Shown one piece after another: positions 41,067-49,749 of a stretch of 64,000 nucleotides of DNA. The notes beneath the pieces were generated by a model. The model saw only the letters and a list, made by a program, of their open reading frames with translations. It had not been told where the DNA came from and did not search any database. This stretch comes from Alteromonas aestuariivivens (lineage in GTDB: Bacteria; Pseudomonadota; Gammaproteobacteria; Enterobacterales; Alteromonadaceae). Within the stretch, counting starts at the first letter, position 1; the number at the start of each line of letters is the position of its first letter. The position numbers and the translations under genes were made by a program. Location: contig NZ_QRHA01000002.1 of assembly GCF_003367475.1 (NCBI RefSeq), positions 309,540 to 373,539 of the forward strand. The letters run 5' to 3'.

Positions 41067-41720
41067 TTAGTTGATAAACCCGTTAAGCGGCAACACTGAA
41101 AGAGCAACAAGGGTGGCTGACAGGGTTATCATGCAGCGGGTTTTCCAAAAGTGTAAAGGGTTAAGCTGAACAAACTTCAAGCCTCTCTCGGGCTGCCTGA
41201 AATACTTTTCAAGCCATCGGCCAGAGCGGGTCTGGCAGGCAATTAATTGGATTTCCTGAACCATTTTATCTACGTTCGCACGGCTTGTTGCGGTTGAAGG
41301 CACTCTGTGTCCAGGCAGCCGCCCGTGGTGGTAGGCATAGCCACGAATGAGCAATGCTGCCATTAACGGCCGCAGGGCATTTCCCAACGGGCGGATATAC
41401 CGCAGCCACTGATACACAATTACCGCCACCCAGGGAAGTGGCGGCCACGCCAGCCGAAACCCCTTCGGAATGACGATTCGGAAGTTTTTGAGCATGCCTT
41501 CCTGGGTACGGAACTGCTCCACATCGACCGCCCAAGGCGCATTCAGCTCACAATAACAGCATTGGATTTGCTTTCCTCCCGGTTGTAAACGCAGGAAGAG
41601 GGCTTTGGTATGAAATGCCAATATGGGTAGTTCATCAAACCGCATATGTAATCCCACTGAACGTCTGGCAGGGTTGGAAATACCGGGGTCGAAGATATAA
41701 GTCGTCACTGTCTGCTCCAT
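41067..41720 (-). CDS. Hypothetical protein with a C-terminal membrane segment
   Basis: 217 residues, no recognised family. A central hydrophobic stretch (PPLPWVAVIVYQWLRYI, near residue 95) and a C-terminal one (MITLSATLVALSVLPLNGF) suggest membrane association. Many Arg and Trp residues occur in between, and a CCYCE cluster lies near residue 53. The gene is convergent to the octaheme cytochrome gene (38-base gap) and stands alone on its strand. Coding is supported only by length and the absence of a better frame. Confidence 0.5.
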   Translation of the reverse strand: MEQTVTTYIFDPGISNPARRSVGLHMRFDELPILAFHTKALFLRLQPGGKQIQCCYCELNAPWAVDVEQFRTQEGMLKNFRIVIPKGFRLAWPPLPWVAVIVYQWLRYIRPLGNALRPLMAALLIRGYAYHHGRLPGHRVPSTATSRANVDKMVQEIQLIACQTRSGRWLEKYFRQPERGLKFVQLNPLHFWKTRCMITLSATLVALSVLPLNGFIN

Positions 41721-42066
41721 CAGATAAGCAGGGCATCACGCAGGAACAGAATACCTTACGCGTGCGCCTGGGGTTGAATATGGCTCGCCATGACCTGTAG
41801 CCGAGGTGGAACACTGGATTGTTTCCACCGACTGCGTTGTCATGGAATACAGGGAGTGACAGGTGATCGAATTTCCTCCCACAACCGAATAAGAAATGGC
41901 AATCGAATTGTGGCCTTGTTACATCCGGTCTGGTTTAACGGGGTTAGTGTTGGCAACCATTTGCGAAAACCTTGCCCGCCACTATACTGATTGTGTAGTC
42001 CTTCCTGGGGTCTGATGTTCAGTGAGAGACCCGCGAAATCCAATTCCAACGTGGCATGGAACCGCT
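41721..42066. other. Divergent gap holding the DUF481 promoter
   Basis: 346 bases between the divergent hypothetical and DUF481 genes. The only clear signal is the promoter at 41961-41988. No small ORF or repeat convinced me. Confidence 0.4.
41961..41988 (+). promoter_or_regulatory. Promoter of the DUF481 gene
   Basis: TTGCGA (41961-41966), a 16-base spacer and TATACT (41983-41988) lie about 80 bases upstream of ATG 42067. Good sigma-70 fit. Confidence 0.5.
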
Positions 42067-43182
42067 ATGACGATAACGCGCATTTTTAAACATTTATCAA
42101 TCGTAACGGCATTGATGATGCTGTTAGGTACCGCCGCTGCCCAGCAGGCAGACTCAGACGAAGTAAAGCAATTTATTGCCGAGCAGAGTGCTGTGGTGAA
42201 AGACACGGCGAATTTTGACTGGATCCGCCTGCTTTCCGGCGAATGGCTGAAGGGGGAATTAAAGTCCGTCTACAGCGAGGAAGTTGAATTTGAAAGCGAC
42301 ATTCTGGACACCTTGTTCATCGATGTTGAGGATGTCAGTGCAATATTGTCCGGGCGGGAATATTCGGTACGCTTTGATGACGGCACGGTGCTCAGTGGCT
42401 CGCTGAATATTGCCGGTGGGCGGGTCATTGTGGGTGACAGCCCCGCGTTTTACAGCATTGAGCAACTGGTGTCCATCGCACCGACACTGGGTTCCGGTTG
42501 GAAAAACTGGTCGATTAACATCGGCGCCGGGATCAACTGGAGCAAGGGCAATACGGATCAGACAGAGGGGTCGTTAACGGCAGACATTAAATGGCGAACC
42601 GCAACTTACCGTTATTTGACCGACATTCTGGCCACCAGAACAGAAATTGATGACGAAGTAACCAAAAGCAGTGTGCGGGCGAATGGGACCTTCGACTGGT
42701 TTTATACCAACCGGTTGTATATCAGGCCGGTAATATTCGAGTACTTCCGCGACCCATTCCAGAACATTGCAAGCCGATACAGTTTGGGAGCCGGTGCGGG
42801 TTACTACATTATTGATGACAGTCGTACCGAATGGGATATTACTGCCGGCCCGCTTTATCAGAAAACGAAATTTGATACGGTGGGAGAAGGCGAGGACGAC
42901 AGTGTCTCCTCCACGTCCTTTTTCGTTGGTACAACCTACGAGTATGAACTGACTTCCGACATCGATTTGAGCCTGGATTACCGATATATTTTTGCCAGTG
43001 ACGAAATTGGCGGAGATTCCCAGTATGCCCAGGCTGGCCTGGAGGTGGAGCTGACTAATACAATTGATCTTGACCTTGCATTTGTATGGGACCACCAGGA
43101 CTCTCCGGTTGCCGACAGCGACGGTGTCAGACCGAAAAAGGATGATTATAAAACCATTGTTTCCCTTTCAGTTGATTTCTGA
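42067..43182 (+). CDS. DUF481 family outer-membrane protein
   Basis: About 371 residues from ATG 42067. The signal peptide ends at AAA-QQ. A short N-terminal beta domain (WLKGELKSVYSEEVEFES, then ISAI-type repeats around LSGREYSVRFDDGT) precedes the DUF481 barrel that begins SINIGAGINWSKGNTDQTE and ends YKTIVSLSVDF. The terminal Phe and alternating strands suit an outer-membrane protein. Such proteins are often annotated as salt-induced or YdiY-like; the role is not established. Confidence 0.85.
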   Translation: MTITRIFKHLSIVTALMMLLGTAAAQQADSDEVKQFIAEQSAVVKDTANFDWIRLLSGEWLKGELKSVYSEEVEFESDILDTLFIDVEDVSAILSGREYSVRFDDGTVLSGSLNIAGGRVIVGDSPAFYSIEQLVSIAPTLGSGWKNWSINIGAGINWSKGNTDQTEGSLTADIKWRTATYRYLTDILATRTEIDDEVTKSSVRANGTFDWFYTNRLYIRPVIFEYFRDPFQNIASRYSLGAGAGYYIIDDSRTEWDITAGPLYQKTKFDTVGEGEDDSVSSTSFFVGTTYEYELTSDIDLSLDYRYIFASDEIGGDSQYAQAGLEVELTNTIDLDLAFVWDHQDSPVADSDGVRPKKDDYKTIVSLSVDF

Positions 43183-43425
43183 TTCAGGTCAATGCATCAC
43201 AGTGCCGGCAGTGCTGCCGACACTGTGCATACAGCCGGACAGTTGGTTAAACGTATAGCCAGGTTGATGCTGGTAGCGTGAAAGTCCGATTGTCCAATCG
43301 GCATGAACAAAACATTGGACCTTTTAGCTCGGAATGCCCTATTTTTGATTTACGCGGGAGGACGGCAATACTTGTTGCACTACCCTCTGTAACTCATTGG
43401 AAACTTATTCGTCCGAGGTTCAGCC

Positions 43426-44415
43426 ATGTTGTTCATTACCAACCGGGAACCACAGGGTTCCATCCGAACTAAAAAAAATCGCCCCTACAAGTTCGATTTA
43501 AACAAAAATGCTCCGTCTAATTCCATTTATTGCTGTGAGCGGGTGGCAAAAGATGAGTACATCGAGCTTGGGCATGAGCAGTGGCTGGATAAACTCAAAA
43601 GCAGCCCGGTCGAGCAGCTGGTTTTTTTGATTCATGGTTTCTCAAATTTGCCAGAGCCCGATATTTTTCCCAGAGCCCAGAAATTGCAGAGTCTGTTTAA
43701 CAAAAAAAAGAAGGATTTTGCGCTGGTGGTGCCGGTTATCTGGCCTTGCGATAATGATAAGGGGATAGTTGGCGATTACTGGGATGACCAGATGTCTGCC
43801 GATATGAGTGCGTTTTCCTTTGGCCGGGCACTTGAATTCTTTATGCACTGGCGTAACCAGCAGAGTGACGATGCTGTGTGCCTGAAGCGCATCAACGTGC
43901 TGGCCCACTCAATGGGCAACCGGGTATTTCGTCAGACACTGGCTGCATGGAATAAGTACAGTCTGGTTCGTGGCGTGCCCCTGCTGTTTAGAAACAGCTT
44001 TTTAGTGGCGGCCGATGTGGTCAATGAGACACTGGAAGAGCATCATATCGGGCGGTTGATTGCCCAAGCCTCAAGAAACGTTTCGGTTTACTTCGCGTCG
44101 GATGATCTGGCGTTGCGGGCAAGCAAAATTTCTAACCTGCGCAATCGTGTGGCGTCACGCCGGTTGGGGCATTCCGGCCCGGAAGACATGAGTAAGACTC
44201 TTTCGAATGTGTTCGCAATAGACTGCGACAATTTCAACATCAAGTATGACCCACCCAAAGGGCACAGTTACTTTCTGGAAGACGACAAAGGGGGATTTGG
44301 TGCGGCATTTGAGCATATATATGATGCCATGCTGACCGGGCGGGTTGATGTGGATGATAAACTGACCCGGCGAAAAGTACTGGGCACGGCCAGAAAACAA
44401 AAGGGCGACACCTGA
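43426..44415 (+). CDS. DUF900-type alpha/beta hydrolase
   Basis: 329 residues, cytoplasmic (no signal peptide). VFLIHGFSN is the oxyanion-hole strand and INVLAHSMGNRV the nucleophile elbow: the serine lies in AHSMG, replacing the usual GxSxG first Gly. DIDC-type acid and C-terminal His candidates (GHSYFLEDDKG) are present. The DUF900 family is typified by proteins with a strongly conserved LAHSMGN. Substrate unknown. It ends 18 bases from the convergent katG end, with a hairpin between them. Confidence 0.82.
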   Translation: MLFITNREPQGSIRTKKNRPYKFDLNKNAPSNSIYCCERVAKDEYIELGHEQWLDKLKSSPVEQLVFLIHGFSNLPEPDIFPRAQKLQSLFNKKKKDFALVVPVIWPCDNDKGIVGDYWDDQMSADMSAFSFGRALEFFMHWRNQQSDDAVCLKRINVLAHSMGNRVFRQTLAAWNKYSLVRGVPLLFRNSFLVAADVVNETLEEHHIGRLIAQASRNVSVYFASDDLALRASKISNLRNRVASRRLGHSGPEDMSKTLSNVFAIDCDNFNIKYDPPKGHSYFLEDDKGGFGAAFEHIYDAMLTGRVDVDDKLTRRKVLGTARKQKGDT

Positions 44416-44425
44416 GGGTGCCGCC
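44404..44425. terminator. Hairpin between the hydrolase and katG
   Basis: GGCGACACC pairs with GGTGCCGCC (one G-T wobble), enclosing the hydrolase stop. It can work for both convergent genes but lacks a long T-run. Confidence 0.4.
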
Positions 44426-44433
44426 TTACTAAG

Positions 44434-46656
44434 CTACGATTTCAGATCAAAGCGGTCGTTCGTCATCACCTTGCTCCAGGCTGAAACAAAGTCCTGGATG
44501 AACTTTTCTCCTGCGTCGCTTGATCCGTAAACCTCTGCAATGGCTCTGAGTTCAGAATTCGAACCAAATATCAGGTCCACTGGCGTGGCAGTCCATTTCT
44601 GCTGCCCACTTTCCCTGTCATAGCCCACGTAAACACCTTCGTTGCCATCCGCTTTTGACCAACGGGTGGACATATCAAGCAGGTTAACAAAGAAGTCGTT
44701 GCTCAGGGTCCCCGGTTTGTCGGTGAGCACACCATGGGAAGACTGGCCAAAGTTGGCGTTTAGGCTCCGCATCCCACCAACCAGAACGGTCATCTCAGGT
44801 ACACTCAGGGTGAGCATATCGGCCCGCTCAACCATCATTTCAGCCGGTGAGCGGTAGCTTTCACTGCTGTAATAATTGCGAAATGCGTCCGCCGTGAGCT
44901 CCAGTACGGCAAAGGATTCGACGTCGGTCATTGCCTGGGTGGTATCCATGCGGCCAGGATAGAAAGGTACGGAAACGTTGTATCCGGCTTGTTCTGCAGC
45001 TTTTTCAATCGCCGCAGCGCCGCCCAAAACGATTAGGTCAGCCAACGAAATCTGGGTATCACCTGAATCTTCGTTGAAGCGCTGCTGAATGGTGCGCAGT
45101 TTGCCCAGAACCCGGCTCAACTCCTGTGGATTATTGACTGACCAGTCTTTTTGTGGTGCCAGTGCAATACGCGCGCCGTTGGCTCCGCCGCGCATGTCTG
45201 TGCCACGGAAGCTCGCTGCAGAAGCCCAGGCAGTGCGCACCAGTTCGGGCACGCTGAGACCGGAATCGAGGATTGCTGCCTTGAGATTTTTAATGTCGCT
45301 ATCGTCAACAAGATCGTGGTTTACCTCGGGGATTGGGTCCTGCCAAACCAGCATTTCATCTGGCACTTCATTACCTAGATAGCGCGCGCGGGGGCCTAAA
45401 TCGCGGTGATTGAGCTTGAACCAGGCTTTGGCAAAGGCCAGTTCAAAGTCGTCAGGATTATTCAGGAATCGCAGCGCTATTTCCCGAAAGGCGGGGTCTT
45501 CCTTGATGGCGAGGTCAGTGGTAAACATGATCGGTGCGTGGCGCTTGCCGGCAATGTGAGCGTCAGGGACCAGACTGGATGCAGAATCATCCGTTGGGAT
45601 CCATTGTGTGGCTCCGGCTGGGCTCTTGGTCATCTTCCATTCAAAGCCAAATAGGTTTTGCAGATAATTTGTGGTCCACTGTGTAGGAGTAACGGTCCAG
45701 GCCCCTTCCAGGCCACTGGTGACCGTATCTTCGGCATTACCCTTACCGCACTTGCTGGTCCAGCCAAAGCCCTGTTCCTCCAGTGAGGCTGCTGCCGGTT
45801 CCTTGCCCACGCAGTCGGCACTCTTGGCTCCGTGTGCTTTACCAAAGGTATGCCCACCAGCAATCAGGGCCACAATTTCCTCGTCATTCATGGCCATGCG
45901 CCCGAATGACATTCGAATGTCATGGGCGGCCGCTACAGGGTCAGGGTTACCGCCCGGACCTTCCGGGTTGACATAAATCAGGCCCATTTGGACTGCAGCT
46001 AACGGGCCTTTCAGATTTCCGCCCTCGTCTCTGCGTTCATCAGCAAGCATTTCTGTTTCCGGCCCCCAGTAAACCACGTCCGGCTCCCAGTCGTCGGCAC
46101 GTCCGCCGGCAAATCCGAAGGTGGTGAACCCCATGGATTCCAGCGCAACATTGCCGGTCAGGGCCATCAAATCACCCCAGGAGATGTTACGGCCGTACTT
46201 CTGTTTGACCGGCCACAGTAACCGCCTGGCTTTGTCCAGGTTGGCATTATCAGGCCAACTGTTTAGCGGGTCAAAACGCTGCTGGCCACCACCTGCACCG
46301 CCCCGGCCATCGTGAACCCGATAGGTTCCGGCCGCGTGCCAGGCCATACGAATGAAGAAGGGGCCGTAGTGCCCGTAATCGGCTGGCCACCAATCCTGGG
46401 ATTCGGTTAAAACCGCAGCTATGTCCTGTTTCACTGCCTGGAGGTCAAGGCTGGAAAAAGCTTCGGCATAATTGAAGTCGCTACCGTAGGGGTTGGACTT
46501 GATATCGTGGGTTCGAAGCTGGCTGAGATCAAGCTGTTCCGGCCACCAGAACTGATTGGATTTGGCCGAGGTTTCTGCATGAACGGTTTGGATGGCACTC
46601 AGGGGCGACAGGGCCAGTGCGATGGCCGCTGCCAGAGGCAAAGTTTGTTTGAACAT
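44434..46656 (-). CDS. katG: Secreted catalase-peroxidase KatG
   Basis: 740 residues, full length for KatG, with an N-terminal signal peptide ([16 protein letters not shown], cut near VHA-ET). The distal haem pocket [17 protein letters not shown] supplies Arg, Trp and His; the Trp joins the Tyr of [11 protein letters not shown] and a Met to form the catalatic adduct. The proximal haem ligand is in [16 protein letters not shown]. It degrades hydrogen peroxide by catalase and peroxidase reactions, here in the periplasm. Most KatG proteins are cytoplasmic, so export resembles the KatP-type variants. It has its own promoter at 46697-46724. Confidence 0.95.
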   Translation of the reverse strand: MFKQTLPLAAAIALALSPLSAIQTVHAETSAKSNQFWWPEQLDLSQLRTHDIKSNPYGSDFNYAEAFSSLDLQAVKQDIAAVLTESQDWWPADYGHYGPFFIRMAWHAAGTYRVHDGRGGAGGGQQRFDPLNSWPDNANLDKARRLLWPVKQKYGRNISWGDLMALTGNVALESMGFTTFGFAGGRADDWEPDVVYWGPETEMLADERRDEGGNLKGPLAAVQMGLIYVNPEGPGGNPDPVAAAHDIRMSFGRMAMNDEEIVALIAGGHTFGKAHGAKSADCVGKEPAAASLEEQGFGWTSKCGKGNAEDTVTSGLEGAWTVTPTQWTTNYLQNLFGFEWKMTKSPAGATQWIPTDDSASSLVPDAHIAGKRHAPIMFTTDLAIKEDPAFREIALRFLNNPDDFELAFAKAWFKLNHRDLGPRARYLGNEVPDEMLVWQDPIPEVNHDLVDDSDIKNLKAAILDSGLSVPELVRTAWASAASFRGTDMRGGANGARIALAPQKDWSVNNPQELSRVLGKLRTIQQRFNEDSGDTQISLADLIVLGGAAAIEKAAEQAGYNVSVPFYPGRMDTTQAMTDVESFAVLELTADAFRNYYSSESYRSPAEMMVERADMLTLSVPEMTVLVGGMRSLNANFGQSSHGVLTDKPGTLSNDFFVNLLDMSTRWSKADGNEGVYVGYDRESGQQKWTATPVDLIFGSNSELRAIAEVYGSSDAGEKFIQDFVSAWSKVMTNDRFDLKS

Positions 46657-46696
46657 TTCGTTATCCTTTTAGGGTGCAACGTTTAAGCTCAATCAA

Positions 46697-46724
46697 AATA
46701 TAGTTTAAGTTCCTGAATGGGCAA
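46697..46724 (-). promoter_or_regulatory. Promoter of katG
   Basis: Reading leftward: TTGCCC (46719-46724), a 16-base spacer and TATATT (46697-46702), 41 bases before the ATG. The region upstream holds repeated GATT/GATA words, but no OxyR site with correct spacing was found. Confidence 0.5.
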
Positions 46725-46848
46725 TTGATTAAACTGATTGGCCTGATAGGAAAAATCAGACTGCGGGCAGGCTAGGGTTTTAAGAATCTTTTCCTCTGTT
46801 TTGACGTCTAGGTTCGGGCAGGTTTCAGCTTCAGTTACTCAATCAGAA

Positions 46849-46877
46849 CAGGGCCTGTTTTTGAAAAGCAGGCCCTG
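46849..46877 (-). terminator. Terminator after the secreted protein gene at 46899
   Basis: CAGGGCCTG and CAGGCCCTG form a 9-base perfect stem around an 11-base loop, 21 bases past the stop. It separates that gene from katG. Confidence 0.6.
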
Positions 46878-46898
46878 AACGCGGGGTAAATCTGGTGG

Positions 46899-47462
46899 TT
46901 ACTCCTGCTTGGTTAAAACCTGCTTTCCGTCAATGGATACCGGGATCATAATGTGTGCATAGGGCGTATCACCCCACATTACGTATGGTCCACCCTCGGA
47001 AGGATCGGTGGTGATGCCCGAGAGCATGGATTTAGGTACCACAATCATGATGTGTGGGCCTGTCTCCACGTAGTCATCGGCACTAACGTGATCGGCATGA
47101 TACGGGGTTGAATTACTGACGCCCGAACCGGAAGGTTCGCCCTGTAGCATGTAGGAAATACCGATTTTCGAGGTACTGAAATCGGCCTGATTACCAACGG
47201 CGGCCAACATTTCCATCCACACAGCGTCGTTGCACATAGGGGCCTTGTCCCCAGGTAGTGTATCAGGCAGGCAGGTCCAGCCATTGGTGCCCTCTTTCAG
47301 GACCGTGCCGTCTGAGTCCATGACGGTGGCGTTATCGCTCACCGCAGGTGGGGCAGCGGACAGCGCTCGTTCTATTTTCTCTTCGATAGTTTCAGCAAAA
47401 GCTACAGAGCTGGCACCAGCAAATATTGCCAGACAGTACAGCGGGTACGTGTTCTTTTTCAT
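46899..47462 (-). CDS. Secreted protein of unknown function
   Basis: 187 residues. The signal peptide ends near VAFA-ET. The mature body contains DGTVLKEGTNGWTCLPDT, CNDAVWMEML, ISYMLQGEPSGSG and VETGPHIMIVVP; this series recurs in a conserved uncharacterised family I remember from many proteobacteria. The two cysteines, in WTCLP and MCND, probably form a disulfide. ATG 47462 has GGAG upstream. It is on the same strand as katG but divided from it by a terminator, so it is probably independent. No function can be assigned. Confidence 0.75.
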   Translation of the reverse strand: MKKNTYPLYCLAIFAGASSVAFAETIEEKIERALSAAPPAVSDNATVMDSDGTVLKEGTNGWTCLPDTLPGDKAPMCNDAVWMEMLAAVGNQADFSTSKIGISYMLQGEPSGSGVSNSTPYHADHVSADDYVETGPHIMIVVPKSMLSGITTDPSEGGPYVMWGDTPYAHIMIPVSIDGKQVLTKQE

Positions 47463-47824
47463 TATATTGCTCCGGTGATGAACCCTGCATACAGCTGGAT
47501 AGCGGGGAACTAGGGGGAGGTTAACGGTGGCATAACGTCTATTGTGCTTAAATTTTGTACCGGCAAACCCAGTTCACATTATAGTTGAGCCTTCCTGCTT
47601 TGCTGAAAAAGGACTCGTATCAGGTTGTTTACGGTAGCCAAGTCAGTATCGCCCTGCCGATTGAAAAAAGTCTAATCCGCAGCGGGAGAATTTTTCTCCT
47701 GCTCTCACTACAGGCCCTTCTAGCTGCAACACAAACCCTTCAGGGGCCGTACAAACAGAGCTGTATTCTGGTAATGAACTATTCTTTTTAACAAGGCGAT
47801 GTCGCTGTATGAATTACATGGAGA
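47463..47824. other. Divergent gap, nothing firm
   Basis: 362 bases between the secreted protein gene and the DsrE gene. It should hold promoters for both. TATTCT occurs twice close to the DsrE side without a good -35. A TTG-started frame at 47585-47791 lacks a ribosome site and is not called. Confidence 0.3.
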
Positions 47825-48196
47825 ATGACTATGAGTGATGCAAACGATAAATTTCTGGTGCACTGCCAGGAAGGTGAGAACAACCTTGAGCGGGCCACTA
47901 TTTCGCTGATACTGGCAACTACTGCAAGCAAAACCTGCGAAGCTGCGTTGTTTGTCACGGCGGATGCGACTGAGTTGTTTGTGAAGGGGCGATTGGCGGG
48001 GTTGCAGGCACCGGGGCACGAACCGCTTGAGGATCTGGTAAACCAGTATCAGGCCAATGGCGGGCAGATCTGGATATGCCCGGTGTGCGTTAAAGTCAAA
48101 GGGTTGTCAGCAGACGACTTCATTGACGGTGTAGAAATTGCCGGAGCGCCCAGGGCGATGGCATTTCTTTCAAGCGGCGGCCATATGCTGGCTTGA
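47825..48196 (+). CDS. DsrE-family protein
   Basis: 123 residues (ATG 47825, or 47831 two codons on). ERATISLILATTASKTCEAA and WICPVCVKVKGLSADDF are DsrE-family features; the CPVC pair holds the cysteine that carries sulfur in sulfur-relay members. Cytoplasmic. It is 3 bases from the PLP enzyme gene and heads a three-gene unit ending in a cysteine synthase, so it may supply or buffer sulfane sulfur for that pathway. The specific reaction is unknown. Confidence 0.82.
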   Translation: MTMSDANDKFLVHCQEGENNLERATISLILATTASKTCEAALFVTADATELFVKGRLAGLQAPGHEPLEDLVNQYQANGGQIWICPVCVKVKGLSADDFIDGVEIAGAPRAMAFLSSGGHMLA

Positions 48197-48199
48197 TTC

Positions 48200-49675
48200 A
48201 TGACCAGATTCCCGGAGTTGCCCCAGTATTCCGAACTGGCGGAATGTGACGGGCTGACCGAATGGTTGCCGCAGCTGGCGGATTCACTTAGTGAGTTTCT
48301 TCGTTTTGCGCATCCCGACGCGATAAAGAATCAGGTGCAATGGCAGAATCAGCTTGATATTCCTTTGCCCTCAGAAGGTGTGGGTATTGGCGAAGTGGTC
48401 GGCGAGCTGTGCCGTTGGGTTATTCCAAATGGTTCCCAGATCCCCAATCCGGCCAGTTCAGCTTTTATTACCACTGGTGCGACTACAGCTGGCGTACTGG
48501 CTGGTCTGGCATGCAGCGTGGCCTCACCGCAACGTATCGGGCTGACAGCGTTTCACTACCTGGAAGAACTGTCCCTGAACTGGCTTGCTGCATTGTTCGG
48601 GCTTTCTGGTTTTAAGGGCATATATAGCAGCGGTGGCTCGGTGGCCAACTTGCTCGCCCTTGGGGCGGCCAGACAACAAGCCTATGAGCAACTGGGCTGT
48701 GATCCTGCGCTCTCTGGCCTCAACCGTCCGGGGCGGATTTACGCGTCCGCAGAATGCCATCATTCCGTTCAGCGGGCGGCTGCCGTACTCGGACTTGGGC
48801 GCAGCAGTGTGATCAAGATTGCCACCGATTCGCAGGGGCGAATGCGCCCTCAAGCGTTGCTGGGAAGGTTGCTTGCCGACCAGGGGAATGAAGCGGTTCC
48901 GGTAGCAATAGTCGCCAACGCCGGTAGTACCAATCACGGGGCCATAGATCCGCTAAGGGATATAGGGCAAATCGCCCGTCAATTCGGACTTTGGTTTCAT
49001 GTTGATGGCGCGTATGGCTTGCCCGGGATCCTCGACCCCAGTTATAGCGCTATGTTTGACGGCTTGGAGATGGCGGATTCTGTAGTGGTCGACCCCCACA
49101 AATGGCTGGGGGCACCGGTTGGGGTGGGCGCCACGCTGGTTAGGGACAGATCGCTGTTGTACCGGGCATTCACGCAGGAAGCTGCCGACTACCTGGAGGG
49201 AGCCAGTTTTGACCAGGCGCACAGTTCCATGGCCAGCCTGGGCGTTCCCTATTTTGACTATGGTGTTGAATTGTCTGCACCCCCTCGAGGGGCTGTCGTG
49301 TGGGCCCTGTTGAGGGAAGTTGGCAGGCAGGGGATTCAGACAAGGGTCTGCCGGCACAACCAAATGGCCAAAGACATTGCCGCGTTGGCAGAACGTCATC
49401 CTGAGCTGGAATTGCTGATGCCACCTTCGCTGTCCATTTGCTGCTTTCGTTATGTCTCTGACGCGGTAGAAGACCTCAACGGGCTTAACCGACAGATACA
49501 TCAGCGCATGCTTGAGAGGGGGAAAGCCATGCCGAGTACCACAATGGTTAACGGAAAGCTGGCGATTCGCCCCTGTTTTGTCGGCGCAAGAAGCCATCAG
49601 CAGCACGCAATGGAACTGGCGGAAGAAGTGCTGGTTGTAGGTCGCCATTGCGTATCACAGCGCACAGCCGGGTGA
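48200..49675 (+). CDS. PLP-dependent decarboxylase of the GadA/DdcD superfamily
   Basis: 491 residues, normal for group II decarboxylases. VDGAYGLPGI provides the Asp that pairs with the pyridine nitrogen, and VVDPHKWLGAPVG contains the PLP-binding Lys301. SGGSVANLLALGAAR is the N-terminal cofactor loop. Family members act on glutamate, aspartate, aromatic amino acids, 2,4-diaminobutyrate or cysteine sulfinate; sequence reading alone does not separate these. Sitting between a DsrE protein and a CysM-glutaredoxin fusion, a sulfur amino acid such as cysteine sulfinate is a fair guess. Confidence 0.85.
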   Translation: MTRFPELPQYSELAECDGLTEWLPQLADSLSEFLRFAHPDAIKNQVQWQNQLDIPLPSEGVGIGEVVGELCRWVIPNGSQIPNPASSAFITTGATTAGVLAGLACSVASPQRIGLTAFHYLEELSLNWLAALFGLSGFKGIYSSGGSVANLLALGAARQQAYEQLGCDPALSGLNRPGRIYASAECHHSVQRAAAVLGLGRSSVIKIATDSQGRMRPQALLGRLLADQGNEAVPVAIVANAGSTNHGAIDPLRDIGQIARQFGLWFHVDGAYGLPGILDPSYSAMFDGLEMADSVVVDPHKWLGAPVGVGATLVRDRSLLYRAFTQEAADYLEGASFDQAHSSMASLGVPYFDYGVELSAPPRGAVVWALLREVGRQGIQTRVCRHNQMAKDIAALAERHPELELLMPPSLSICCFRYVSDAVEDLNGLNRQIHQRMLERGKAMPSTTMVNGKLAIRPCFVGARSHQQHAMELAEEVLVVGRHCVSQRTAG

Positions 49676-49749
49676 ATTAAAAAATGCACGCTGCAGTAAC
49701 GGGCGACAGCCTTAAAACACTGACAACTGGAATGACAAAGGAGAGTAAG

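Noticed and set aside
46703..46790. Possible OxyR site upstream of katG (repeated GATT/GATA words)
   Set aside because: The half-sites do not keep the ATAG-N7-CTAT spacing; reported only as a promoter.
47585..47791. TTG-started 68-codon frame before the DsrE gene
   Set aside because: No ribosome site and no recognisable protein pattern; likely chance.
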